This document shows positions 36,147 to 48,639 of a stretch of 64,000 nucleotides of DNA, in pieces. The notes below the pieces were generated by a model. It was given only the letters and a program-made list of their open reading frames with translations. It searched no databases and had not been told where the DNA came from. How positions within the stretch are numbered: position 1 is the stretch's first letter; each line of letters begins with the position of its first letter. The DNA comes from Oxytricha trifallax (lineage: Eukaryota > Ciliophora > Spirotrichea > Sporadotrichida > Oxytrichidae): contig ARYC01000340.1 of NCBI GenBank assembly GCA_000711775.1, positions 62,001 to 126,000 on the forward strand. The letters are read 5' to 3'. The translations under genes were made by a program, and so were the position numbers.

Positions 36147-36914
36147 CCTTAATTAATTATTTTTTTTATCTTGACTTGCTTATAAATTAATTGTGGTTTC
36201 TAATTTTAAAGATTGTTATTATTAATAGTCTATTCTTGAGATTTTACTTTTACAATATAGAATATTCTTCATTCGAACCATATATGCCTTTTTGTGTTAT
36301 TACTTAAACTAATATTCTTAAATTAGTTACTAAAAAAGATTCATTAAAATAAATAAAAAGCTAACAAACTCTAACAACTAATCCAAACTATAACAAACTC
36401 TTATATTATAAAACTCATTCTTTGTAATCCTATTAATTAAAAAAACTTAATTGAACTTTCTGATAAAGACAATGAAATAAGATCACTCTTTGAATAATAA
36501 AAACTAAAATTAAAACCACCCTACTTATATAATATAATTATTTGCGTGTTTCAACTCGAAATAAGAGGTGCATAAATATATTTTTATAATATTTTATTGA
36601 AAAGATTTCAAACCTATTCTTTTCTCTATTTATGCTCAAGAATCTATTTTCTATAGGTATAAAGTTGAAAGAAATATTATTTGTATATTATAAATTCAAC
36701 AAATTAAGTTATAAGCTTATTTATAAGTTTATTAATTATTCTTTTTAAAGAAAGCTCGTTCTTTCTCAAGAAATAATAAGCTTAATCATGTTAATAAAAT
36801 AAAATTATTAATATATGTACCAGAGTTTGTTATAGTTTTGATGTTAGAGTTAAAAATTTAGAATTAAATTAAGTTAGGCTAATTAACTGAAATCATAAAA
36901 TTTTTGTTCTGCTA

Positions 36915-37715
36915 TCAACCTTCAATGTTTTAATGTTTGCCATCGCCATCTATTATCCCTTAGTCGTGAAGTTACATGACTAAATTCTTGTAGTAGATCA
37001 AGTCACTAATTGCATCTTTCATTTGGTTGACTCTATCCTAAATTCTTTTATTTTTATCTAAATACTTTCTCTTGGTTGGTTATTATGAAATATCATATCC
37101 TTTAATTTCTTCATCATGCTGCTGTCTCGATTTACGTTTTGCACTCTCCTTCAGTAGGTAAGCAGATCTACCCTTATGTACTATGAACAAATATACAATA
37201 AATTTTACTTACCACTGAAATTGAGACTATTTCAGAGTGCATTTACAAACTTTGGCTTCATGTGTACAATCATGTTTTATGACTAGTCTAGTTTTTCTCA
37301 TCGTTTTAATTTAGCATCTTATATCATCTACTGCACTCCTTCTTAGTCAAGTGATAGCAAAATATCAAAAAGCAATCTTTTGTCAAGATGGAGCCAGTCA
37401 CATTGACTTCACAAGTATTTTAGTAATTCGGGTCTTCCCTCTGTAAATGCTAAGAAATGATCAGAAGTTAATGCTTCAATCTGATGAACTGCTGAAAATA
37501 CAACATTATTACGTTTTAAGTACTGTAATTATAAGCTTAAAAATTCTTACTTCTTTCTTTCCATCGATAATATCTCTGAAGAAGTATACATTCGTGCAAT
37601 TTAATTTTGGTAAATAATCCGCGTATTCCTGAGTTAAAAAATCATATAATTCTTTTTTACTCTCAATTTTCTCTTGAAGTTAGTGAATATTAACTTATTG
37701 TAAATTGCTTTCCAT
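36915..37715 (-). CDS. MES-family gene with short introns
   Basis: ATG 37715 gives MESNLQQVNIHQLQEKIESK, then KELYDFLTQEYADYLPKLN and FFRDIIDGKKE, matching the TBE MES ORFs (RSK-D-IY-YITQ; FLR-I-GKK). An intron-like GTAAGA...TTACAG (about 28 nt, near 37550-37523) would join it in phase to YLKRNNVVFSAVHQIEALTS and FLAFTEGRPELLKYL. Later comes CDWLHLDKRLLFDILLSLDQ, another short GTAAGT...TCATAG, and a Lys/Arg-rich end (KESAKRKSRQQHDEEIKGYD; RIQDRVNQMKDAISDLIYYK), stop TGA 36917. Three in-frame TGAs lie in the middle part. Unlike the TBE copies it seems to carry introns, so it may be a host paralogue or part of another transposon. Function unknown. Confidence 0.5.
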
Positions 37716-37859
37716 TTATCGCAATAGTTCTGATGTTAGTTGCTTATTTTAGGTTTAAAGTGAATAACCTTAATTTAAATTGTTTAATAATTAATCTATT
37801 TTAGATTTTTAAATACTAATAAAATTAATTATCTATAAAATTCTTAAAGAGAAAATGAT

Positions 37860-39319
37860 ACTTCTGATTATGACGGCTGTTAGAAATTTGAAACAACTCA
37901 GTTAATAAAGTTGCCTGGCTAAGAGATTTGTCTAATTAAGACATTCGAAGTCTCAAATCAAACTATATAAGAGCTAGAAAACTAAGTATTGCTAAAGATC
38001 AGTTAAGACTACCCAAAGTTTATTATATTCGACTCTAATAACGAAGCAAAGTAGTTATTAGCTAGATCAACTTATGAATAAATAGATATTTAATAAGAAA
38101 TCAGAGTTTGTATTACAAAAGCATTAGCTTGCCATATTCATTTTAGAAGATTCAACAATTTATTAGAATTGATTAGGTAGAGCTATTAAAAGAAGCTTAA
38201 ACTCTTTTAGATTAAAACTTCTTTCTTAAATAGGGCAATCCAATTAAAAATTTGAGTCTAAATTAAAATACAAAATTAATATCAACTCATATCAAGAACT
38301 TGTGGTAGGCTTGACCCGCTAAATCAACAAAGGTAAATTAATAAAATTTCTAAAGTATCATCAATCTTTTAAATGAAAAAGAGTGTTCTAAAACATAAAT
38401 ACAGAATCGGTTAAAATAAGTTGATGTTAATTGAATAACTTAATAAAGCATTAGCACAACTCTATTGATGAAAACGAAAAAGAGAGGGTTATTTATTAAT
38501 AAAAGCAGTAAAACTACATTTGCAATTTTATCTAAGATGAGCTAAAAAAGGCAAATATAGTATACTCAGTAAAATAAATTTAAGAATTGATATTTAAGAA
38601 ATTGGGAACAAGAGTTTCTTCAAAAAAATTAGAAAAATTATAAAATAGACGAAAATATTTTTGTTTAAAAAACTTTACAGTATGGATTTAAAAACAAATA
38701 AATAAGCTTGCATAATAGCTCGTAACTTTGCTGCTAAAAAATTTTTAGAATATCTTTTTTGATAGAAAAATAATAATAAATATTGATGAAAGCAGCATTT
38801 AAGCAAATCAAGTTGCCTATAAGTCTTGGGGATTTGTGGGAGTAAAACTATTCAGATTAATTAAGAAGGGTATATAAAGTAAATTTAATAGCGGCAATAT
38901 CTACTAATGGCGATGAATACTACTAACTTTACATTGGAAGAACTAATACAGTCAGTATTTACTATTTTATTTTTAATTTATGCATTAAACTTGTCAGTAG
39001 TTTGCCTAATTGAGAAGTAAAGTAGTGTTTATGCTAGACAAAGCCACATATCATTGAAGCTTACAAATTTTAAGAATAATAAGACTGCTCTAACTAAACA
39101 TACTTTATTTAGGGCCTTATCATTTAGATGGCCCCAATAGAAAAGTTTTTTTCCATCTTCAAAAAGAAAATTAACATACAAGACCCCTCTTTTACAAAAG
39201 TGCCGGACTTGAAAATGAGAGGCGATGAGATACTATAAGTTAAAATATACTAGGTTTCAGTGGCTTTTAGCAATGCACTTACTTAATCTCTTAAGTATAT
39301 AGATTTGACCCCCATTTGA
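37860..39319 (+). pseudogene. Tc1/IS630-like DDE transposase, frameshifted
   Basis: This is a second transposase type, distinct from the TBE one. The N-terminal half (37860-38740) is Lys/Gln-rich with helical stretches. The catalytic core starts at FDRKIIINIDESSIQANQVA (38758-38818; first Asp in NIDES), then YKSWGFVGVKLFRLIKKGIQ. In shifted frames come STNGDEYYQLYIGRTNTVSI, KVVFMLDKATYH (second Asp, about 39020-39055) and YLGPYHLD followed by APIEKFFSIFKKKINIQDPS (third acidic residue Glu, about 39120-39165). The PYxxD-APIE step needs 2 bases restored, so indels broke it. It ends at TGA 39317. The MES-family gene lies divergent on its left and the MT-A70 gene follows on its right. Confidence 0.65.
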
Positions 39320-39792
39320 AAAGAATCAAACCACTAATAAATTCAACATCACAATAGTATAACTCAAGGAAAAATTTGGGAGAAATTAGGGGCAAAAAAA
39401 TATAAATAAAATTAAAATATGTTTATAGTGTATTTGAAATGAGTGAGTTTATGAACAAGTTTGATAGAATTAATTTGTTTATAATTTATAGTGACTATTA
39501 AATTTTATTGGCTGATAAAAATATATAAAGAACGAGTTTACAACTTTAATTTAAAAAATATTAAAAAATACTTCAATTAAATAAATTTAATGTGAAAATA
39601 CATTAAATTAACGTAAATTTTGACATAATTAAACAATTTAGGTTTACTTAGAATTATAGTGCAGATGTTAATAAACCACGATTTTAATTAATAAATATAT
39701 ATATATATAAATAAGGATAAAAATTCAAACTATTTGATTTTTAGAGCGGGAACTGACATTTTCTCTGGCGCCAACTGACATTTCGATTTTGA

Positions 39793-40713
39793 ATATTTAA
39801 TTTACAAGCAGATAATTATAAATAAACTAATAAAAATTTTATTTTACAAATAGTCTTGCGAATACTGAACCAGATCAAAGATCAACCTTAATGTACCAAA
39901 GATAGAGAGGGGAACTACAAGTGCCCATATTACAAAAATTGCCCTAAAAAGTATAAGTCAGTCGAAATTGATAATGTTTACTAACATGTCATAAGAAAAG
40001 ATTAGAAATAGAAGATGATTAAAATCTCCAACTATCAACATATGGGCAGCTGGAATAACAGATACAAGTACAGAAAAGATCTTAACAAACATCAAAGGGC
40101 CAATGATCATGACGATGCAAGTTATCACGGGACATATGGAGATGTCAAATTACATGATGTTTGGTGGGAACTAAAAAGCTTAATCTTGCAACTAAACGGA
40201 GGGAGATTATTTGATGTTGTGATGTGTGATCCACCTCACCCTGACACCTGCCTAAATTTACCATTCAACACCATATCAGAGGAAAAAATATTTTCAATGC
40301 CTGTTGAGCTAATTTAGGAAAAAGGCTTTTTCTTTTTATGGAATACTAATGCGAAAAGATAAATGTGCGAGAAATATTTAGAGGGGAGAGGTTACAAAAT
40401 TGCAACTGTTTGGAGTGGTTCAAGACAGATAACGGAAAGACACTAATTCATGGGATTGGAAGATGCTTTTCACATTATGTAGAAGAATGCACTATTGGAG
40501 TCAAAGGATATATTTAATACTTAGAAGAGCTTCAATCTTTAAAGACTCAAAAACGGAATTCTAGACTACAGAAGACAAATATCTCAAAAGCCTGTTCAAA
40601 TCTACGAAATATAGAAAAGCTAATTCCTTATGGGTGGTTGTTGGACATATTCGGAACTTTTATCAATAGAAGGCACAGATTGGTTTTCCTGGGAGATGAA
40701 TAAGACAGAATGA
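39793..40713 (+). CDS. MT-A70 family adenine methyltransferase with altered DPPW motif
   Basis: MT-A70 proteins transfer methyl from SAM to N6 of adenine in RNA or, in ciliates, DNA. The frame is open for over 300 codons. A Cys/His cluster (YKCPYYKNCPKKYKS...QH, 39919-39994) precedes the methyltransferase domain. The domain has GGRLFDVVMCDPPHPDT (40198-40248; DPPH in place of DPPW), LPFNTISEEKIFSMPVE, EKGFFFLWNTNAKR, YLEGRGYKIATVW, SRQITERHQFMGLEDAFHI, ISQKPVQIYEI (KP-x-x-Y) and WTYSELLSIEGTDWFSWEMN as the C-terminal motif. All Trp codons are TGG, and it ends at TGA 40711. The first ATG in frame is 40015, yet similarity begins earlier; TTTACAAATAG at about 39844-39854 looks like an intron acceptor. 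DPPH may mean a non-catalytic or altered partner, as with METTL14-type subunits. Well preserved, unlike its neighbours. Confidence 0.75.
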
Positions 40714-40719
40714 AAAGAG

Positions 40720-42470
40720 AGAAAAAGTGACTTATCACAAATAAAGATAAGATTAACTTACTAAATATCAACTAATAATTTCAGATAATATTTTTAATTA
40801 TTTTTATCTTTATGCTTATTTAAAAAAATTTAGTTTATATACCAAGATTATTAATAATCATTTAATAGTAATTTTATCTAATATTTTATTATTTAAGTGT
40901 AATTTTTAGTGATAACATATCCAAATAAAATATGATAAGCTATTCAATTACTTTTTATGCTTAACATATTAAAAGAAATTATTTTATTTTTGAATTATAT
41001 TTTTTATATGTTACTCTCTTTCATTATCTTAAAATTTACATTAATATATTTTTTATACTTAATCAATTCTATAAATACAGATAGAATTTTTTATTAATTT
41101 ATTTATATTTTTTTAATTATATTCTTATATATTTAAATTTGTTTAATTCTTATTTATATTATATTATTATTATTATTAAATTAAGCTGAATTGTAATGAA
41201 TTATAGTTTTTTACCTTTCTCTTTTTTGCCCTTTTATATTTTAACTTCTGACACCTTTTGAGTAATTGTTATATCTATAGTTTTACCACAATTTTATTTT
41301 ATAAATTTTTAAATAATTAATCTAGGCCAATTTATATATGGTTTCTTAATCTTTAATTTTCATTTGTTTTTTCAGATAGTTTTTTTACTATTATATTTAT
41401 ACATTAAGCTCCAGTTTATTAATTTCAGTACAGCTTTAAAAAATAATAATAATATTAATATTAATACATTATAGTGAAAGCCTTTTACAAATTAAGATTC
41501 TTTTCAGCTATATTTATTTGAATTTAACCACTATAATTTGTAAATTAACATATTGTTTATCAATATTGATTCGTATTATTAATAAAATCAATCATATTTA
41601 TTTTTTTAGAAATTTAAATACAAAAGTACAATTATATATTTTAAATTTGTAAAATTCTATGTATATCAATATAAATGGAATAATGTTAAATAAAATCTAA
41701 TTTTATTTTTAATTTATTTAATATATAATTCCTTATCTACAGAATTAGTAAAATACACCATTCTTGCAGTTAAAAATTCATAGCCGGGATTCATATCTCT
41801 TATTTGATAAGTGAAAGTAATTAAATCTGAGGTGTCTTAGTCGAGTGATGAGGCATGTGGTTTCATTCACATTATAAAAATGAATTTGAAGATAATTACA
41901 AATTAGTAACTATATAATTTTACTAGTCAAGATAAGTTCAAGATGAATTAAATTTTACGTAAACAAGAGATGTGACATTAACTAAATTATGTGAAATTAT
42001 GAATTGTGATATCTAGTTAATGTCAAATGAAAAACCAATTTGATTGTTTAGTGCTTATGCTTGAGTACTCATCATTCAACCGTAATAAGGGGCAGAGTAT
42101 CGCTTTGTCAATGAGTACAAGTTAATTATCATTATTATTAGCGCAATAGTTCAATCAAATCATCTTAATTAGTAATTATAATATGTTCGACGTTATTAAA
42201 AACTTACTCTTTACAATAAAATTATGCTTATGTGAATCATTATAATATAGTTTTTATTTATATTTGTAATCAATTATAGGAATAAGATATTTTATCATTT
42301 TAATGAAATTATAACTTTGATGTAAAGGTTTAATTATATATCTTTTTTAATGAGTTTATTTTTTGTAAAAATAACGAATTTTCATTATAAAAGATAAATA
42401 GCTGTTAGAATAGGAGATTGTTTAAATTAAAATTTATTTATTATAAATTATCTTAATTATTATAATTATT
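40720..42470. other. Very AT-rich DNA, nothing recognised
   Basis: Long A/T runs with no coding signal. A matching right terminus for an element holding the transposase and methyltransferase was sought here and not found. Confidence 0.4.
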
Positions 42471-42473
42471 AAT

Positions 42474-42540
42474 AGGTTGCTTTTGATAAATCAATATACT
42501 AATACTACAGGGGGTAGTATGAAATTAAAAAGCAACCTGC
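42474..42540. repeat. Short imperfect hairpin
   Basis: AGGTTGCTTTT and AAAAGCAACCT form 11-bp inverted arms; inside them ATACTAC and GTAGTAT form a second stem. It lies just before a GC-richer coding-like region and could be a transcript hairpin or an element end. Confidence 0.5.
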
Positions 42541-42616
42541 TAATTTAATTAAAACTATTAACTATAAAAATATTATCAATTCTAATTAAAATTTATTTCT
42601 CCTTACATCCTCATTA

Positions 42617-43480
42617 AAGATGCTGCATGAAGACCACAGGATGTCATAGTTAGAGAAGAGTGGGTCCTCCATCTCGGTAAAGTTGTCACCATTGATCCTG
42701 ATCCCGCTACTTATCTCAGAGTCTCATACCATTTAACCAATGCCTGCTTCCGACTTCCATAAACGCTTATAGAGCACACTCGAAATCTTATTCAGCTATT
42801 GCTACATACCTGAAGAGATCTACGAAGCAGTTAAAGCCATTCTTGGTTCAGAAAACACTAAGAAACATGAAATCTATCTAAAAGAGCAAATTGAAATCAA
42901 AGCTATGGCATAAGGGCTATTTTTGCTAATGAACAACTAGAAGACTAATAGACAATCTTTAGAGAACACTAACGATGATTAGAAGATTGCGGATTTAACT
43001 TGAAGACTTGGTTTTAGCAATAAATCTTCCAGAGATAATGGTATGACATTAGACATCGATATTATAATGCTCCAATCTGAAATAAAAATTAACGAAGTTC
43101 ATGCAAATCTTTAAAAAATGCTGGGTAGTTCAACGATACCTTTTGCCAGAGAGAGGTTCCTAGATGCCTTAGGAATCACTATATGTTGCCAGGGTGACAA
43201 AATAGAAAACTTTTAAAAAATCAGAGGAATTCCTTTAGTGCGCACTGGATTCCGCTTAAGAAGATTCCTAATAAGTCTTGAGAAATTCCTCAAGAATTAA
43301 TATGAAAAACTTTAATTAGTATCCTTAGACACCTGAAAAATAGTGAAAAGGCTGGAGTCCTCCGGATTTGAATGTCTGATGCAGATTTAATCTATGTGGT
43401 TCGATACATTTTAGTAATATTTATTATTATTTAGCGGTTAACCAATAATAATTTTAGTCTATATTTTAAATTAGAGGGGA
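42617..43480 (+). pseudogene. Unrecognised gene, 5' region, shifted frames
   Basis: GC-richer than its surroundings. One frame reads RPQDVIVREEWVLHLGKVVT and DPDPATYLRVSYHLTNACFR (42630-42800). The next reads IPEEIYEAVKAILGSENTKK, YLKEQIEIKAMAQGLFLLMN, an in-frame TGA, and SSTIPFARERFLDALGITIC with GDKIENFQKIRGIPLVRTGF (to 43330). Two TGAs and one shift separate convincing stretches. I find no known domain. It may continue in the open segment at 43482-43862. Confidence 0.4.
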
Positions 43481-43481
43481 T

Positions 43482-43862
43482 GACAGTCTAGAAGGCGACA
43501 AGTTACTGCTTTATATTATGCTCTATTTAATGGTACTAAAAATGAGAGAGTTGGAAATTCATCAGGGAAGCTATATTGTTTTCCCTCTTCAGATTATTAA
43601 AACTCGCAATAATAAGAGGAAACTACTTAGAAGGAAAAAGAAATAGTTAATACTGCTTATTCCTGGGCCGTGCCTCAGGGTTCTAGAACGAATATCGCTC
43701 ACTTTAAGACATAGATTACAGAAGATCAAGAGGAGTTGCATTTGGAGGAATCAGCAATAAAAAGAAGAGAGGACCACCCTTGTGAGGGTGGAGGAGATAT
43801 TGCAGAACAATATTCTATAAATCCTGAATCACTCAAGCAGCTTCGCAATCAAGTTATTTGAG
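43482..43862 (+). CDS. Unrecognised gene segment
   Basis: The frame is open between TGA at about 43479 and TGA 43860. It reads RQVTALYYALFNGTKNERVG, KLYCFPSSDYQNSQQQEETT, VNTAYSWAVPQGSRTNIAHF, ITEDQEELHLEESAIKRRED and SINPESLKQLRNQV. The middle is Gln/Glu/Thr-rich and the rest mixed. It may be the next part of the gene at 42617. A parallel frame over the same DNA is also open, but its composition is less protein-like. Function unknown. Confidence 0.4.
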
Positions 43863-44414
43863 TATAACCCCTTAGTACCCTTTACTTTTCCATCACACAT
43901 TAGCCATATTATCAACAAGTCAAATGGCATAAAGCTCCAAAAACGCTACGATAAAGAAGTCGATCTCCGCTTAAGAGATTAAGATTAATGATTCCAAAGA
44001 GATGCCTGATAACTCAAAACAGATCTATCAGCAGATTAAAAAAATAATTAGTAAAATATGACTTAAGCCTAAAAATCACTCTCGTTATATTAATTAATGT
44101 AAGTATTTAATTTTATCTTTCACTTTATTTTAAAATCTTTTATAAATATACCTATCAAAGACTATTTTAAATAGTTTTAATAAAATTGACTCGATATTAT
44201 GCTAATATATTAAAAAAATATTAATCTTACTCAATTAAAAAATAAAATAAATTAAGCAATTATATGGTTTCATTACCATTTTATCCTATACTTTAGCGTA
44301 TTTACTAATAACGTTTAGAATTATAAATTATATTAATATAATAAGCCAGCTTTAAAATCATTGTCCTCGAGCTCAAATTATGTAAAATAATTCAAGATTT
44401 CAGGATTAACTGCA

Positions 44415-47400
44415 ATCATTGTAAAGCATGTACATTAAGGAAATAAGTAAATATTGATAATATTCTTATTAATTCTTTTTAGGTGATTATTCCTGAAAAG
44501 AGAGCGTTCTTAATAATAATTTTTTAATGTTTTTTATTAAAGGAATTCTTTTCAAGCTCACCATAATTAACTTTGTCAACTTCATAATCTGCATGAGTCA
44601 TCTAATCTCAAAGTGTTGATGAATGTCAATGGTTTACATTATTACCATAAATATAAAGCAAAATTGAAATTCATTGTTGAGAGATATACTGATTATATCA
44701 ATGGCTAGTACTTTTAAAATAATATCACTAGTCACTGTACTTTTTTATTAGTGTTAGCAATAAATTGTTCTATTAATTTATTCTGTAATTAATATAATCT
44801 TTCATAGTATGAACTTTATGAAGTATTACACTATCTTTTTTATTCAATTTACTGTCGCTTTCTTATTTACCTCACCAGTATCAGAGTCAAATGCCTCTAA
44901 AAACGTAATAGAGTGAGTTAAGAACATTTTAAAGATATTATCACTGTACTTTTTATTTTCAATTTAAAGCATAAATTTATTTTGATATTTTTTATTTAAT
45001 AAAGTATGTTTTATGAAGACCCTTATGTCAAGTTTATTAATGAATTTATTCTATTGAAGTCTTTGATGATCATATTTATATCTGTATCTTCTTCGTTATT
45101 CTTATATCCATCACTTTTATTCTCAAAATAAACAACTTATAATCTTCACTTGAGCGCATACTGTGTATTTATTTAATCATTGAATTATATTTATATTTAA
45201 ATATAATTATTTATCTGATAAGGCAAGCAAATTTATGAATTTTGACAATTAAATGACATTGTAAGATCTCTAGACTGTATCTTATTACTGTCAAGTTCTA
45301 ATCTTAGAAGCCTTGAAACAATTCTACTGCTATTGCTTATCTCAATAGAAGGAACATCTCAAAAGAAAGTAAGCAAGGCTTTATCCTCTATCACATTGCC
45401 ATTCTATTGGGTTGGTGTCATTGTAAATTGCTGTGGTTTTCAATGCATTAGAAAGAGTTGTCTGCTCAAAAAGACCACAAAAAAGTATAAGAATAAATAT
45501 ATAGTATTAATTTGTTAAATTAACTAACGTTCTAGTATTAACAATTAAAGATTAGATATGTTTTAAAATTATTATTGCATAATTATTATCCTGTTTGTCT
45601 TTATCTTCAAAATGCATTTTCTTAAATTGAGCTTTGATGTTCTCAATTGTGTTAGTAATTTCTTTTAATTTAGATACATTTCATGAGACCTTATAGAAAC
45701 TTTAATTATAGGATAAATGATAATTCATTCTAGGTGGACTATCCAGCAAAATGAAAAGTTTTTCATAGCCGTTTAAATAGCTTGGTATTATTGCACTCTT
45801 TGCTCCTCTATTTCAAATCATTTCACCTGGATTAACAAATTATATAAAATTTTTAAGTTTAGAATAATACAATTCGGTTTATTAAATAAAATAAATATTC
45901 ATTTTTGTATAAGAATCAGTGTTTTATAAATTTAATTCCCTCATAAATCAATTTGAATAATTCTTCAAATGATATAGTCTTTCTTTCAAAATCATTGTTC
46001 AATTCCTCAATAATAATTTCAAATGTATTATAAAAATACAAGCTAGTACTCTATATGAGAAAAAATTTTGAATTAAAAGGTTAATAATTTACTTTAATAC
46101 AATAAAGTAAAATAAGATAAGATGATCGTTATTTGTTCAAACTCTTGGAAGATGTACGGATTTGTTCTAAGAAGATTTGTAGTGTGTATTGTATGTTAGA
46201 TGGATCGATACTTGATTTGATAGTAAACATAACTTTCACATTTCAAAATGAAACTCTTAAAACATTTAAGGATAAATGTCAACATTGTCTTTATCTATTT
46301 TTCTAAATATTTTAAATATAGATTACTTTATAGAATTAAATAAGTAAAAAATGATTTATAAATAATTTTAAAGTCATATAAGTAGTCCTTTAAAATCTAA
46401 TTATATTATTGAGTCAGCTGTAAAGATTTTGAATGATTCAATGTATTATCTATTGGTTTGTAAAGGTGCTCTTTATTCTAATTAATTTAAATTTATTCTT
46501 TCCTTTTATTTGGAAAAAAGTTAGGCTTTACTTGAAAATAGGTGTATTAATCTTGTAGAGTGGGGTGCGTAATTCTTTTATGTAATTTCCAGCAATACCA
46601 TCTTCATTGTAAATTAATTGATTAATTTGTTTTTTAAATGTTCCCTCTTTTTAATGATGCTTCATCTAAATGTATAATAATCAAGAATGTTTGAATAATA
46701 TAGTACTTTTACTGATGTAATTAGATTCATATGCCATTCCTAATGATGTGAAGTCTTTAAAAAATTACAGCTTTTACAAAACTTTGCTTACTGGAATATT
46801 GTCATCTTAATAGTAGTAAGAGCAGGATCTTCTAGTAATCACATGTAATAGGCTTATATTCCTCATTTTGTTGACTAACTTAAAACATAATTTTTGGAAT
46901 GTTAATATTAGAATTTGTTATAGACAATTAATTGCTTTAAGTTTGCTTGGCAATAAATAAAAATCTTAAAGCTTTGTTTACCAATCATAATGCTATATTT
47001 AAAAATTTTTACAGAAAATAAATTTGATATTAGACAACATATCTTTACCTTGCTGGGGTTTAAGTTTAATATATAAGTTCTATATTTAATTGAGTGTACT
47101 TTAATCCTCAAAATAATCATGCATTCTCTCATCTTTTAAGCAATCATTTTTATAACTATTTTCTTGTATTCATAATGAATTAGCATTTTAATGTTGCTGA
47201 TTTTTGAATTGTATTTGAGTGTTTGACTAGAAAATCTTTATTTAAAACCCCATTGATTAATTACGACAAGATAAGAGTTATGGAAAAATGAATTAAAATA
47301 AATGGATTACAATTTGCTCAATTAATCAGTCTTATAAAATAAATCAAATAGTGTGTTTAAATTTAATTTTAGATTAATTATATTTGATTTCAGCCAATAA

Positions 47401-47621
47401 CTAATTATTTATTATTGCACATCTTGTAATGGGAGTGGATCAAGGAGATACTGGTCATAATCAGGCTGAGGAAATTTGATAAAATAATTATTATTAGAAT
47501 GAAATATAGTTAAACCTTTAAAACTTTCATTATTTAATGTGCAAAATTTTAAGAAGTAGGTTGGCTCACCAATTAGTTTTGAGAAAATATTTGTAATAAA
47601 ATAAAATAGAAAATTAACCAA
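44415..47621 (-). CDS. Large discontinuous unrecognised gene
   Basis: A string of minus-strand coding-like stretches suggests one long gene cut by introns or eliminated segments. From 47621 it starts MVNFLFYFITNIFSKLIGEP. At about 47150-46700 there is MHDYFEDQSTLNQIQNLYIK and DNIPVSKVLQKLQFFKDFTS, and at about 46680-46500 FKKQINQLIYNEDGIAGNYI. At 46230 MFTIKSSIDPSNIQYTLQIF is followed by an intron-like GTAAAT...CATATAG and STSLYFYNTFEIIIEELNND. Further segments are AIIPSYLNGYEKLFILLDSP (45780), ENIKAQFKKMHFEDKDKQDN (45610), YFENKSDGYKNNEEDTDINM (45130), FLTHSITFLEAFDSDTGE (44925) and DYEVDKVNYGELEKNSFNKK (44590). No domain is named. Individual pieces could be chance frames; together they are suggestive. 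Confidence 0.4.
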
Positions 47622-47687
47622 AAAATGAATATTCAGTCGATCATCTAAATGATAGGCCTCTATTTAGTATAAAATTCCATTGAGTTA

Positions 47688-48100
47688 TTGTAGAAATACA
47701 TTTGAATTTGGAAAATTAAATTTAAATTTATTTATTATAAATCAAAATCGTGGTAGTTAAAGTTGGCCAATTTTAACGATCTTGGGCTTATTCGATAGAG
47801 AATTCAAAATTAGCTGGATTTTTCTATTGGTTGTACTATTTTATCGCATCGAGGGAGCGAGATAACTCGACTTTAATTAAACACATCTTAATTCATTAAA
47901 TAATACCCTCACATTAAAGTCGAGTTATCTCGCTCCCTCAATGCGATAAAATAGTACCGCCAATAACAAAGTCCAGCTAATTTTGAATTCTCTATCGAAT
48001 AAGTCCAAGATCGTTAAAATTGGCCAACTTTAACTGCCACGATTTTGATTTATAATAAATAAATTTAAATTTAATTTTCCAAATTCAAATGTATTTCTAC
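47688..48100. repeat. TIR element, family copy c
   Basis: The inverted halves of about 190 bp start TTGTAGAAATACATTTGAAT and share with copy b the internal stretches GAGGGAGCGAGATAAC and GGCCAATTTTAACGATCTTG. TA precedes the left end and follows the right end. Arms are nearly perfect, so it is young compared with copies d and e. Confidence 0.85.
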
Positions 48101-48261
48101 TATATTAATATTATATAATTAAGTTTTAATATCTCTAATTTATTAATTCACTAGTTAATAATATCCAATTTAATTGCTCTTAACTATATTCTCATGTAAA
48201 AATTCATCGATAAAGTTTATAAAAAAGATTGATTACAAAATTTTTAATTAACAATTCTTGT

Positions 48262-48425
48262 ATCATATGATGTTTTTGTTTCCAAATTATATTGGTTCCT
48301 CTTGAAAAATAACATATTCATCATTATGTAAGTTTCTTTCTATTCCAATATTATAATTGAATATTAATCTATTTTAGAAAATAGAATTTACCTAATAAAA
48401 AAAGAAGCTTGTTGTTATCCTAATT
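48262..48425 (-). CDS. Short unrecognised gene segment
   Basis: The minus frame reads FFYQVNSIFQNRLIFNYNIG then IERNLHNDEYVIFQEEPIQF. It lies on the far side of TIR element c from the gene at 44415-47621 and might be an upstream part of it. Short and unsupported by homology. Confidence 0.25.
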
Positions 48426-48639
48426 AGTTTGAAATTAAAACAAAATTTATTAATTTTAAGATAAAAGACTATATATACAACAACAGGAAGTTTGATTTCT
48501 AAAATCTTAATTGAATAAAAGTTTATAAGCACAAAACACCTAATCTTTTAACATTTCAGATTATTAATAACTAGAAATTTTTTATTTTTCAATAATATAA
48601 ATAAACTTATCTTAAAGATTTTGTGCCAAAAATGTTTAC

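Noticed and set aside
43470..44000. Possible tyrosine recombinase (KTRNNKRK-like motif)
   Set aside because: The overlapping frame at 43482-43862 has a more protein-like composition, and the recombinase catalytic residues (HxxR, Tyr) are not seen.
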